A stretch of DNA of 29,781 nt from Phyllobacteriaceae bacterium (GTDB lineage: Bacteria > Pseudomonadota > Alphaproteobacteria > Rhizobiales > Ancalomicrobiaceae): assembly GCA_012517025.1 (NCBI GenBank), contig JAAYVT010000195.1, positions 1-29,781 of the forward strand, in the 5' to 3' direction. Under the pieces are notes generated by a model that was not told where the DNA came from, made no database searches, and saw only the letters and a program-made list of their open reading frames with translations. Of this stretch, positions 16,954 through 25,275 are shown piece after piece; the first letter of the stretch is position 1; each line of letters starts with the position of its first letter. Both the position numbers and the translations under genes were made by a program.

Positions 16954-17553
16954 ATGCGCAAGCTCGATGTGACGAAAACCGGTCTCGCCCGCCTCATCGG
17001 CGTCGTCCTCGCCCTGGTGGTGGTGGCCTGCGTCGGTCTGGCCTCGCCGGTCGAGGCGCAGGATCGTGGCGGCACTTATTCGACCGACGAACTGATCCGC
17101 ACCGGACACAAGTTCTTCGGCACCGTGTCGGGCGGTCTCGCCACGGTGATCGAAGAGGCGGTGTCGCGCTACGGTCAGCCGAACGGCTACATTCTCGGCG
17201 AGGAGGGCGGCGGTGCCTTCATCGGTGGTCTGCGCTACGGCGAGGGTCAGCTCAACACCCGCACCCAAGGCAAGCGGAAGGTCTATTGGCAGGGCCCGTC
17301 GCTCGGCTGGGACTTCGGCGGCGAGGGTGCCCGCACGATGATGCTGGTCTACAATCTGCCGGCGACCGACGCGCTGTGGCAGCGCTTCGCCGGCGTCGAC
17401 GGCTCGGCCTATTTCGTCGGCGGCTTCGGCATGACGGTGCTGGTGGCCGACCACATCTACGTCGTGCCGGTCCGGGCGGGCGTGGGGCTGCGGCTCGGCG
17501 TCAACGTCGGTTACCTGAAGTTCACGCCGCAGGCGACCTGGAACCCCTTCTGA
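16954..17553 (+). CDS. eipA: EipA family (DUF1134) envelope integrity protein
   Basis: This is a 199-residue secreted protein; the signal peptide ends PVEAQ (about residue 36). The mature part is the single DUF1134 domain: IEEAVSRYGQPNGYILGEEG, GGAFIGGLRYGEG, VYWQGPSLGWDFGGEGARTM and NVGYLKFTPQATWNPF. EipA is a periplasmic beta-barrel-like protein conserved in alphaproteobacteria; in Brucella it is needed for envelope integrity and is reported to be CtrA-regulated. I see no TTAA-N7-TTAA box in the 119-bp upstream region here. AAGGGGACGC precedes the ATG. A hairpin follows the stop, then a co-directional coiled-coil gene. Confidence 0.92.
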   Translation: MRKLDVTKTGLARLIGVVLALVVVACVGLASPVEAQDRGGTYSTDELIRTGHKFFGTVSGGLATVIEEAVSRYGQPNGYILGEEGGGAFIGGLRYGEGQLNTRTQGKRKVYWQGPSLGWDFGGEGARTMMLVYNLPATDALWQRFAGVDGSAYFVGGFGMTVLVADHIYVVPVRAGVGLRLGVNVGYLKFTPQATWNPF

Positions 17554-17586
17554 TCACGGCGTTCCGGACGGACGGCCGGCGCCGGG

Positions 17587-17611
17587 CGCCGTCGCGGGAT
17601 GCGCGACGGCG
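17587..17611 (+). terminator. Hairpin after eipA
   Basis: CGCCGTCGCG and CGCGACGGCG form a perfect 10-bp stem with a five-base loop 33 bp past the eipA stop. There is no T-tract, so it may be a weak or Rho-assisted terminator. Confidence 0.5.
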
Positions 17612-17669
17612 GCGAAGATGATATGCCCGGGCCGGGGCCATCGAGAAAGGCGAGAGAGGCGGAGAGCGC

Positions 17670-18914
17670 ATGTCGATCGATCTGGCGATGTGGTTCGCTC
17701 TCGGAGTTCTCGCGGCGGGCATCCTGGCGCTCCTGCTGATGGGAGCGGTGTGGCGGCGGGCGGTGCGGCTGACGACGCGACGGGTGCGGGCGGCGCTGCC
17801 GACCGATCTCGACGAGGTGCGGGCCGAAACCGATCTGATGCGCGCCGCGCATGCCCGCGAGGTGCGGCGATTCGAGTTGGCGCTCGCCGATCTGCGCCGC
17901 AGCGACGCCGACGCACGGCTGACGATCGGCCGCGACGGCGTCGAAATCGACCGACTGGGCGAGGCTCTGGCGGAGGAGCGCGGCAAGACCGAGGCGGCGA
18001 CCGCCGAGCTCGCCGCGCGCGCCGAAGCCCTCGCCGACAGGGATCGTCGCATCGCGCGGCTGGAGGAGGACCTCGCCGCGGCGGGGCGGGACGGCGCGCG
18101 GCTGACCGAGATTCTGGAGGATCGGGATTCCGGCATCGCCCATCTGATCGAGGAACATCGCCGCGCCATCGCCGACACGACGGAGGGCCATCGCGCCGCG
18201 GTGGCCGATCTGACCCGCCGTCACGAAGCCGCGGTCGCCGATCTCGAGGGCGACCTCGTCGACGCGAAGGCGGAGATCGCGGCGAGGCTGGCGACGATCG
18301 TCGCGCACGAGGCTCAGATCCGGTCGCTGCGGGTGCAGGTGGCGGAGGCGTCGGCGCAGCTCGAGGCGGAGAAGACGGCGCATCGTCTCGCCGACACCGC
18401 GACGGCGCAGGAGAAGGATCGCGCCGATCGGCTCGATCGCCGCATCGAGCGGCTGGTCGCCGACGTCGCCGATCGCGAGGAACGGGTGGCGCGGATGGAC
18501 CGCGAAATGGATCGCGCTCGTCAGGCGCTGATCTTCGCCAACGCCCGTGCGGTGGCCGGCGGCGGCGAGGCGGTCGCCGGCGACGGTCTGGCCCGGTCGA
18601 TGGCGCAGCTCGAGGCGCGCAACCACGATCTGGAGAAGCGGCTGGCGGCGCTCGGCGCGGCCGGCGGCACCACCTCCGACGGCGGCGACGACGCCACCCG
18701 GGCGGAGCTGCGCGGGGCGCTCGCCGATCTGGCGGCGCGGATCGTCCACTTGACCCGGGTGGCCGAAGGCGGCGCCTCGCCGGTCGAACGGATTCTCGCG
18801 GTCGCCGATGCGTCGGGCGCCGGAGCGCCCGGCCTCGCCGATCGCATCCGCGCGCTCGAAGCTCGCGTCGACGCCGCCGATCGGGCACCGACCGCCGACG
18901 CCGCGGCGATGTGA
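17670..18914 (+). CDS. Membrane-anchored coiled-coil protein, function unknown
   Basis: This 414-residue protein has one N-terminal membrane helix (about 6-28, AMWFALGVLAAGILALLLMG) followed by WRRAVRLTTRRVRAALPTDL, a basic stretch that should lie in the cytoplasm. Residues about 45-310 are a long, charged Ala/Glu/Arg/Asp-rich coiled coil with heptad-like spacing, then a Gly-rich break and a short helical tail. I recall similar anchored coiled-coil proteins as conserved hypotheticals in Hyphomicrobiales, but can name no function. GGCGGAG precedes the ATG. It follows eipA by 116 bp with a hairpin between, so co-transcription is uncertain. The topology would suit a scaffold on the inner face of the inner membrane; this is an inference. 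Confidence 0.8.
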   Translation: MSIDLAMWFALGVLAAGILALLLMGAVWRRAVRLTTRRVRAALPTDLDEVRAETDLMRAAHAREVRRFELALADLRRSDADARLTIGRDGVEIDRLGEALAEERGKTEAATAELAARAEALADRDRRIARLEEDLAAAGRDGARLTEILEDRDSGIAHLIEEHRRAIADTTEGHRAAVADLTRRHEAAVADLEGDLVDAKAEIAARLATIVAHEAQIRSLRVQVAEASAQLEAEKTAHRLADTATAQEKDRADRLDRRIERLVADVADREERVARMDREMDRARQALIFANARAVAGGGEAVAGDGLARSMAQLEARNHDLEKRLAALGAAGGTTSDGGDDATRAELRGALADLAARIVHLTRVAEGGASPVERILAVADASGAGAPGLADRIRALEARVDAADRAPTADAAAM

Positions 18915-19077
18915 TCACGACGATCGCGGTCGGCGCGTGCGTCGCCGCGCACGACCTGGTGCGGTGGCTCCCCGAATCGTGCCGACTTTCCCGCCGTCGT
19001 CGGATTTTCGGCGATCGTCGCGCCGGCCCCGGCGGTTCGCACGCGGCGGAGCGGCGACGTCTTTTCTCGGCCGCAAA

Positions 19078-19091
19078 AATGTGATCACATT
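19078..19091. promoter_or_regulatory. 14-bp palindrome upstream of the aldehyde dehydrogenase
   Basis: AATGTGATCACATT is a perfect palindrome 48 bp before the aldehyde dehydrogenase ATG, in a locally AT-rich patch. A second copy of ATGTGATCAC lies at 18909-18918 across the stop codon of the preceding gene. Its position suggests an operator. The regulator is unknown; CRP-type sites have the same half-site TGTGA but with a six-base gap. The 225-bp gap 18915-19139 holds no other feature that I can see. Confidence 0.45.
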
Positions 19092-19139
19092 GTGCGCGAC
19101 GGACGGTCCTGCGACCGTCGTGGAGCACGAGGCGCGAGA

Positions 19140-20534
19140 ATGGCACGCGAGATCGTCTGCATCTCCCCGGTCGACGGGACGGAATACCTTCGCCGGCCGA
19201 CGGCGAGCGCGGCGGAGATCGCCGCGGCGCTGGCGGCGGCGCGGGCGGCGCAGAAGGACTGGCGCCGGCGTCCGGTCGGCGAGCGCGCGGCGATCGTGGT
19301 GAAGCTGATCGACGCCTTCGAGGCGATGGGGCCGGCGCTCGGCGAGGATCTGACTCGGCAGATGGGGCGGCCGATCCGCTACGGGCTCGGCGAGCTGCGT
19401 GGCAGCCGCGAGCGGGCCGAGCACATGGCGAGGATCGCGCCGGAGGCGCTGGCGCCGGTGGTGCCGCCGGCGCGGCCGGGCTTCGAGCGCTTCGTGACGC
19501 GCGAACCGGTCAGTATCGTGTTCACGGTGGCGCCGTGGAACTATCCTTATCTCACCACCGTCAATTCGGTGGTTCCGGCGCTGATCGCCGGCAACGCGGT
19601 GATCCTCAAGCACGCGGCGCAGACGCTCGGCGTCGGTGACCGCTTCCAGGCGGCGTTCGACGCCACCGACCTGCCGAAGGGGCTGTTCCAGCACTTGGTG
19701 CTCGATCACGAGCAGACGCTCGGCCTGATCTCGGGCGGCCACGTCGATCACGTCGCCTTCACCGGCTCGGTCGAGGCGGGGCGGACGATCGAACGGGCCT
19801 GCGGCGGCACCTTCACCACCTGCGGGCTCGAGCTCGGCGGCAAGGATCCGGCCTACGTGCGGCCGGACGCCGATTTCGACCACACGATCGAGCAACTGGT
19901 CGACGGTGCCTTCTTCAACGCCGGTCAGTGCTGCTGCGGCATCGAGCGCATCTACGTGCACGCGGCCGTCCACGACCGCTTCCTCGACGCCTACACGGCG
20001 GCGGTGTCGCGCTACGTGCTCGCCGATCCGCTCGACCCGGCGACGACGCTCGGGCCGATGGCGCGCACCGCCTTCGCCGAGACGGTCCGGGCGCAGACGG
20101 CGGAAGCGGTGGCCAAGGGGGCGCGGGCGCTGATCGATCCGAAGCTCTTCCCGGCCTCGAAGGCGGGCACGCCCTATCTGATGCCGCAGGTGCTGACCGG
20201 GGTCGATCACGCCATGACGGTGATGTGCGAGGAGAGCTTCGGCCCGGTGGTCGGGATCATGAAGGTCGCCGACGACGCCGAGGCGGTGCGGCTGATGAAC
20301 GACAGCCGTTACGGGCTGACCGCTTCGATCTGGACGTCGGACGTCGCGGCGGTCAGGGCGATCGATCCGGAACTCGACTTTGGGACGGTGTTCATGAACC
20401 GCTGCGACTACGTCGATCCGGGGCTCGTGTGGACCGGGGTCAAGGACACCGGGCGCGGCGCGGCGCTGTCTGCGGTCGGTTACGAGACGCTGACGCGGCC
20501 GAAGTCGCACCACTACAAACTGACGACGCCGTGA
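19140..20534 (+). CDS. Aldehyde dehydrogenase family protein
   Basis: This 464-residue NAD(P)-dependent aldehyde dehydrogenase has the oxyanion-hole and cofactor region APWNYPYLTTVNSVVPALIA (131-150), FTGSVEAG (207-214), the general base E231 in LELGGKDP, and the catalytic cysteine C265 in FFNAGQCCCG. The 34-residue spacing between E231 and C265 is the family norm. CEESFGPVVGI is near the C-terminus. I placed the start at 19140 (MAREIVCISP), because the upstream extension in the same frame is short and basic. The substrate is not evident. Neighbours give no pathway: an unrelated coiled-coil gene before and chpT after. A palindrome upstream suggests its own regulator. It is soluble and cytoplasmic. 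Confidence 0.9.
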   Translation: MAREIVCISPVDGTEYLRRPTASAAEIAAALAAARAAQKDWRRRPVGERAAIVVKLIDAFEAMGPALGEDLTRQMGRPIRYGLGELRGSRERAEHMARIAPEALAPVVPPARPGFERFVTREPVSIVFTVAPWNYPYLTTVNSVVPALIAGNAVILKHAAQTLGVGDRFQAAFDATDLPKGLFQHLVLDHEQTLGLISGGHVDHVAFTGSVEAGRTIERACGGTFTTCGLELGGKDPAYVRPDADFDHTIEQLVDGAFFNAGQCCCGIERIYVHAAVHDRFLDAYTAAVSRYVLADPLDPATTLGPMARTAFAETVRAQTAEAVAKGARALIDPKLFPASKAGTPYLMPQVLTGVDHAMTVMCEESFGPVVGIMKVADDAEAVRLMNDSRYGLTASIWTSDVAAVRAIDPELDFGTVFMNRCDYVDPGLVWTGVKDTGRGAALSAVGYETLTRPKSHHYKLTTP

Positions 20535-20596
20535 AGAGCGGCGACGCGCCGTTTGAAATGGACGGGGCTCCCCTGTAACCGTCGAGGTCGAAAGGC

Positions 20597-20624
20597 GCGG
20601 CCGATTCGGAACCGGATCGGCCGC
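20597..20624 (+). other. Hairpin between aldehyde dehydrogenase and chpT
   Basis: GCGGCCGAT pairs with ATCGGCCGC (9 bp) around a ten-base loop in the 119-bp gap. There is no T-tract. It could be a weak terminator for the dehydrogenase or part of the chpT leader. Confidence 0.4.
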
Positions 20625-20653
20625 CGAGACCGTCGCCGAGGAGCCTCGCCCCC

Positions 20654-21328
20654 ATGGACGCCACGTCGGAGATTTCCGCCCTCGATCTGGCCGCGCTGAT
20701 CGCCAGCCGCGTCTGCCACGACATCATCTCGCCGGTCGGGGCGATCAACAACGGCCTCGAGGTGCTCGCCGAGGACACCAACGAGGAAATGCGCGAATTC
20801 GCGATGGAGCTGATCCGCAAGAGCGCGCGTCAGGCCTCCGCCAAGCTGCAGTTCGCCCGCCTCGCCTTCGGTGCCGCCGGCTCGGCCGGCGCCTCGATCG
20901 ACCTCGGCGACGCCGAGACCGTCGCCAAGGGCTTCATGGCCGGCGAGAAGGCCGATCTCACCTGGACGGCGACGCGGGTGCTGATGCCGAAGAATCTGGT
21001 GAAGCTGCTGCTCAACCTGATCCTGATCGCCGGCCACGCGATTCCGCGCGGCGGGGTGATCGAGGTGGTGGTGACCGGCGCGGCGGAGACGCCGACCTTC
21101 ACCCTCTCCTGCAAGGGCACCAACGCCCGCATCCCGCCCGGCGTCGAGGATGCGCTCGCCGGTCGCGCCGGCGATCACGCGCCCGACGCCCACACCGTCC
21201 AGCCGCTCTACGCCGGTCTGTTGGCCGCCGCCGCCGGGATGACGGTCGACGTCGCCAAGGACGGCGATCTGGTGGTGTTCACCGCCGCCCCCAAGACACG
21301 GCCCGCGACCGACGCCGATCCGGCCTGA
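20654..21328 (+). CDS. chpT: Histidine phosphotransferase ChpT
   Basis: This 224-residue protein begins with the ChpT dimerisation/phosphotransfer helix pair: SRVCHDIISPVGAINNGLEV (18-37), with H22 the phospho-acceptor. A degenerate HATPase-like fold without ATP-binding boxes follows. ChpT carries phosphate from the hybrid kinase CckA to CtrA (and CpdR) in the alphaproteobacterial cell-cycle relay. Its partner CtrA is encoded 7 kb downstream; CckA is not in the window. GAGGAG precedes the ATG. It ends with a clear intrinsic terminator, so it is not part of the che operon that follows about 360 bp later. Confidence 0.95.
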   Translation: MDATSEISALDLAALIASRVCHDIISPVGAINNGLEVLAEDTNEEMREFAMELIRKSARQASAKLQFARLAFGAAGSAGASIDLGDAETVAKGFMAGEKADLTWTATRVLMPKNLVKLLLNLILIAGHAIPRGGVIEVVVTGAAETPTFTLSCKGTNARIPPGVEDALAGRAGDHAPDAHTVQPLYAGLLAAAAGMTVDVAKDGDLVVFTAAPKTRPATDADPA

Positions 21329-21353
21329 TCTTCTTCGTCGAAAGTCCATTTTC

Positions 21354-21387
21354 AGAGCCGTCCCGCACCCGCGTGGACGGCTCTTTT
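21354..21387 (+). terminator. Terminator after chpT
   Basis: AGAGCCGTCC and GGACGGCTCT form a perfect 10-bp stem with an 11-base loop, followed by TTT directly after the stem. It lies 25 bp past the stop. The remaining stretch to cheA (21388-21691) holds no gene; a single TTAAC half-site occurs at 21605-21609. Confidence 0.85.
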
Positions 21388-21691
21388 CGTGTCGCCTCCG
21401 GCATTCGACCCGGCTCGACGCCCATTCCCCTAGGTAAATTCGCTGGTCGGCGACGCCCTTCTGCGACCAGGTTTCCCGCATCGGGCGACGCGGGTGCTTT
21501 CGTCTACACGTGTGCGTGTGGGAAACGGTGTCCGGATGCTCCCTGATATTCTTTTCTCTCGGCCGAGGGGGAGGGAAAACCGGAACATCTGCAGAAATGC
21601 TCTCTTAACGCTTTGTCTCGATACTGACCTTCGAACCGGGGGAAGCCCCCTCGCGACGTCCCCGTCGACGACTGCTTTCAAGGTAGGGGCC

Positions 21692-24409
21692 ATGGACGAT
21701 CTGCTTCGCGAATTCCTCACCGAGACCAACGAGAGCCTCGACGTCGTCGACGTGGAGTTGGTGAAGTTCGAGCAGGATCCCAACAACGAAAAGATCCTCG
21801 GCAACATCTTCCGACTGGTCCACACCATCAAGGGGACCTGCGGCTTCCTCGGCCTACCGCGGCTCGAGGCGATCGCCCACGCTGCGGAAACCCTGATGGG
21901 CAAGTTCCGCGACGGCGTGCCGGTGACCGGCGACGCGGTGACGCTGGTGTTGCGCTCGATCGATCGGATCAAGCAATTGGTCGCCGATCTCGAGGCGAGC
22001 GAGACCGAGCCCGCCGGCGACGACCGCGATCTGATCGGCGAGTTGGAACGGATGTCGGAGGCCGGCAAGCCGGCGCCCGCCGTCGACGAGCCCAAGCACA
22101 CCGAAGGATCGCTGATCTATCAGGTGCTGGAACGGCAGCTGCGCCCGGGCGAGGTGTCGCTCGACGAGCTGGAGCGCGCCTTCCGCGAGGCGGTGGTCGA
22201 CGAGACGCCGCTCCCCGAACCGGTCGTCGAGGCCGCGCCGGAACCGGTGAAGGCGGCGCCCGCCGCCAAGGCTCCGAAGGCCGCCGCGGCCGCATCCGCG
22301 CCCGCCGCCGAGCACGGCGACGGCGAGGGCAAGGCCGGCGGTGTGGCGGCGCAGTCGATCCGCGTCGCCGTCGACACGCTCGAACATCTGATGACGATGG
22401 TCTCGGAGCTGGTGCTGACCCGCAACCAGCTGCTCGAGATCGTGCGCCGTCACGAGGACAGCGAATTCAAGGTGCCGCTGCAGCGGCTCTCCAACGTCAC
22501 CGCCGAGCTGCAGGAAGGCGTCATGAAGACGCGCATGCAGCCGATCGGCAACGCTTGGCAGAAGCTGCCGCGCATCGTCCGCGACCTCTCCAACGAACTC
22601 GGCAAGCAGATCGAGCTCGAGATGCTCGGTCAGGAGACCGAACTCGACCGGCAGGTGCTGGAGCTGATCAAGGATCCGCTCACCCACATGGTGCGCAACT
22701 CCGCCGACCACGGGCTGGAGACGCCCGAGGCGCGGCGCGCGGCCGGCAAGCCGGAGAAGGGCGTGATCCGCCTCTCCGCCTATCACGAGGGCGGCCACAT
22801 CATCATCGAGATCAGCGACGACGGTCGCGGTCTCGACATGGAGAAGATCCGGCAGAAGATCGTCGACAACGGCCTCGCTTCCGAGTTCGAACTCGAGAAG
22901 ATGTCGGAAGCGCAGATCTACAAGTACGTCTTCGCCCCCGGCTTCTCGACGGCGACCAAGGTCACCAACGTCTCCGGCCGCGGCGTCGGCATGGACGTGG
23001 TCAAGACCAACATCGACGCGATCGGCGGCACCGTCGACCTGAAGAGCGTGGCCGGCAAGGGCACGACCTTCGTCATCAAGATCCCGCTGACGCTGGCCAT
23101 CGTCTCGACGCTGATCGTCGAGAGCGCCGGCGACCGCTTCGCCATTCCGCAGCTGTCGGTGGTCGAACTGGTGCGCGCGCAGCAGAATTCCGAGCATCGC
23201 ATCGAGCGGATCCGCGACACGCCGGTGCTGCGGTTGCGCAACAAGTTGCTGCCGCTGGTGCATCTCTCCAAGCTCCTCGACATCACCACGATCGGCGGCG
23301 AGACCAAGGCGCCGGTCAGCGAGGAGGACGGCTTCATCGTCGTCATGCAGGTCGGTCCGCAGACCTTCGGCGTGGTGGTCGATGCGGTGTTCCACACCGA
23401 GGAGATCGTGGTGAAGCCGATGTCGACGATGTTGCGTCACATCACCATGTTCTCCGGCAACACCATCCTCGGCGACGGATCGGTGATCATGATCGTCGAC
23501 CCGAACGGCATCGCTCAGGCGATCGGCCCGTCGCAGGCCGCCGGCGAGACGGAAGAAGCCGATCACGACGACGAGCGCGGTCGCGACGAGGTGCAGCGCC
23601 TGTCGCTGCTGTTGTTCCGCGCCGGATCCGAGCAGCCCAAGGCGGTGCCGCTGTCGCTGGTCACCCGGCTCGAGGAATTCGCGGTCGACAAGATCGAGCG
23701 GTCGAACGGACGCGATCTCGTGCAGTATCGCGGCGCGCTGATGCCGCTCGTCTATTTCGACGAATACGCCCAGCACAAGACCGAGGGCGGCCTGCCGATG
23801 CTGGTCTTCTCCGACGCCGGGCGCTCGATGGGTCTGGTGGTCGACGAGATCATCGACATCGTCGAGGATCGGCTGGAGATCGAAGTCGGCTCGGAGCGCC
23901 CCGGCGTGCTCGGTTCGGCGGTGATCAAGGGCAAGGCGACGGAAGTCGTCGACATCGGCCACTTCCTGCCGCAGGCCTTCGAGGACTGGTTCCGGCGCAA
24001 GGAGCTGTCGGCGGAGGCCCTGACCCGGTCGCTGCTGTTCATCGACGACGCACCGTTCTTCCGCAACCTGCTCGGCCCGGTGCTGAAGGCGGCCGGCTAC
24101 CGCGTCACGGTGTGCGACTCGGCGGTCGAGGCTCTCTCCATGTTGGAGGACGGCCGGCGCTTCGACGTGATCGTCTCGGACATCGAGATGCCGGAGATGA
24201 ACGGCTTCGAGTTCGCCGAAGCGGTGCGGCGGCATCCCAAGCTGCGCGGCTTGCCGATCCTGGCGCTGTCGTCGATGTGCACGCCCGCCTCGATCGAACG
24301 CGGCCGGCAGGCCGGCTTCGACGACTACATCGCCAAGTTCGACCGTCCGGGCCTGATCGCGGCGCTCAAGGAAGTGACCAACCACCACGACATGGGACTG
24401 GCGGCATGA
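21692..24409 (+). CDS. cheA: Chemotaxis histidine kinase CheA with tandem CheW-like domains and a C-terminal receiver
   Basis: This is a 905-residue kinase. The HPt domain has H44 in RLVHTIKGTCGFLGL. A linker follows (about 105-215, Ala/Pro-rich from 170). Dimerisation is at about 222-285 and the HATPase at about 285-468, with boxes HMVRNSADHGLE, ISDDGRGLD and GRGVGMDVVK. The first CheW-like domain is about 470-612 and a second about 634-765. A receiver domain (about 780-900) has D830 as phospho-acceptor, acidic D785/D786 and K882. Such CheA-receiver fusions occur in several alphaproteobacterial chemotaxis systems, where the receiver may act as a phosphate sink or tuner. The start at 21692 (MDDLLREFLTETNESL) is supported by AGGTAGGGG and by the usual CheA beginning. 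The last four bases overlap cheW (ATGA). Confidence 0.96.
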   Translation: MDDLLREFLTETNESLDVVDVELVKFEQDPNNEKILGNIFRLVHTIKGTCGFLGLPRLEAIAHAAETLMGKFRDGVPVTGDAVTLVLRSIDRIKQLVADLEASETEPAGDDRDLIGELERMSEAGKPAPAVDEPKHTEGSLIYQVLERQLRPGEVSLDELERAFREAVVDETPLPEPVVEAAPEPVKAAPAAKAPKAAAAASAPAAEHGDGEGKAGGVAAQSIRVAVDTLEHLMTMVSELVLTRNQLLEIVRRHEDSEFKVPLQRLSNVTAELQEGVMKTRMQPIGNAWQKLPRIVRDLSNELGKQIELEMLGQETELDRQVLELIKDPLTHMVRNSADHGLETPEARRAAGKPEKGVIRLSAYHEGGHIIIEISDDGRGLDMEKIRQKIVDNGLASEFELEKMSEAQIYKYVFAPGFSTATKVTNVSGRGVGMDVVKTNIDAIGGTVDLKSVAGKGTTFVIKIPLTLAIVSTLIVESAGDRFAIPQLSVVELVRAQQNSEHRIERIRDTPVLRLRNKLLPLVHLSKLLDITTIGGETKAPVSEEDGFIVVMQVGPQTFGVVVDAVFHTEEIVVKPMSTMLRHITMFSGNTILGDGSVIMIVDPNGIAQAIGPSQAAGETEEADHDDERGRDEVQRLSLLLFRAGSEQPKAVPLSLVTRLEEFAVDKIERSNGRDLVQYRGALMPLVYFDEYAQHKTEGGLPMLVFSDAGRSMGLVVDEIIDIVEDRLEIEVGSERPGVLGSAVIKGKATEVVDIGHFLPQAFEDWFRRKELSAEALTRSLLFIDDAPFFRNLLGPVLKAAGYRVTVCDSAVEALSMLEDGRRFDVIVSDIEMPEMNGFEFAEAVRRHPKLRGLPILALSSMCTPASIERGRQAGFDDYIAKFDRPGLIAALKEVTNHHDMGLAA

Positions 24410-24873
24410 GCGACGACGTCAACACGCTCAACGAGAGCATCCAATACGTCACCGTGGTGATCGGCGGTCAGCTGTTCGGCTTGCCGATCGAGCGGGTGCA
24501 CGACGTGTTCATGCCGGAATCGATCACCCGCGTGCCGCTGTCGCGCCCGGAGATCGCCGGCGTCCTCAATCTGCGTGGCCGGATCGTGACGGCGATCGAC
24601 ATGCGTCGTCGCCTGCACCTGCCGGTGCGGGCGGACGAGAGCCAGGCGATGGCGGTCGGTATCGAGCACAAGGGCGAAAGCTACGGACTGCTCATCGACA
24701 ACGTCGGCGAAGTGCTAGATCTGCCCTCTTCGGGTCGTGAACCCAATCCGGTCAATCTGGATCCGCGTTGGGCCGCCATCTCGGGCGGCGTCCATCGTCT
24801 CAACGGACAACTCATGGTCATCCTCGACGTCGATCGCGTCCTCGGCGGCATGGCCGAGGCGATCGCCGCCTGA
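24406..24873 (+). CDS. cheW: Chemotaxis coupling protein CheW
   Basis: This 155-residue single-domain scaffold starts SIQYVTVVIGGQLFGLPIER and contains ITRVPLSRPEIAGVLNLRGR, the conserved CheW core that links chemoreceptors to CheA. The start ATG overlaps the cheA stop (ATGA), indicating coupled translation. Second gene of the cheAWYBR operon; cytoplasmic, membrane-associated through receptor arrays. Confidence 0.96.
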   Translation: MSDDVNTLNESIQYVTVVIGGQLFGLPIERVHDVFMPESITRVPLSRPEIAGVLNLRGRIVTAIDMRRRLHLPVRADESQAMAVGIEHKGESYGLLIDNVGEVLDLPSSGREPNPVNLDPRWAAISGGVHRLNGQLMVILDVDRVLGGMAEAIAA

Positions 24874-24896
24874 TCCGACGCAGGGAGTGGACTTCG

Positions 24897-25262
24897 ATGA
24901 AGAATTGTCTGGTCGTCGACGACTCGAGCGTCATCCGCAAGGTGGCTCGTCGAATCCTCGAGGATCTCTCGTTCCAGATCACCGAGGCGGAGGACGGCGC
25001 GCAGGCGCTCGACGTCTGTCGCAAGGAGATGCCGAACGCCATCCTGCTCGATTGGAACATGCCGGTGATGGACGGGTTGGAATTCCTGGCGCACCTGCGG
25101 CGCGAGCCCGGCGGGGAGAAGCCGAAGGTGGTGTTCTGCACCACCGAGAACGACGTCGCCCACATCGCCAAGGCGATGCGTGCCGGCGCCGACGAATACA
25201 TCATGAAGCCCTTCGACCGCGAGATCGTGGAAGCGAAATTCGCCGAAGTCGGCCTGATCTGA
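24897..25262 (+). CDS. cheY: Chemotaxis response regulator CheY
   Basis: This 121-residue single receiver has the acid pocket VVDDSS (D8, D9), phospho-acceptor D52 in LLDWNMPVMDG, switch T82/T83, and K104 in IMKPF. It carries the signal from CheA to the flagellar motor switch or acts as a phosphate sink; single-domain receivers of this type cannot be told apart by sequence alone. AGGGAG precedes the ATG. It lies 23 bp after cheW and 13 bp before cheB. Confidence 0.94.
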   Translation: MKNCLVVDDSSVIRKVARRILEDLSFQITEAEDGAQALDVCRKEMPNAILLDWNMPVMDGLEFLAHLRREPGGEKPKVVFCTTENDVAHIAKAMRAGADEYIMKPFDREIVEAKFAEVGLI

Positions 25263-25275
25263 ACGGGAGACCGGC

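Noticed and set aside
21854..24388. An 844-codon open frame on the minus strand
   Set aside because: It lies antisense to cheA, with His/Asp/Arg-rich nonsense composition and no ribosome binding site or domain.
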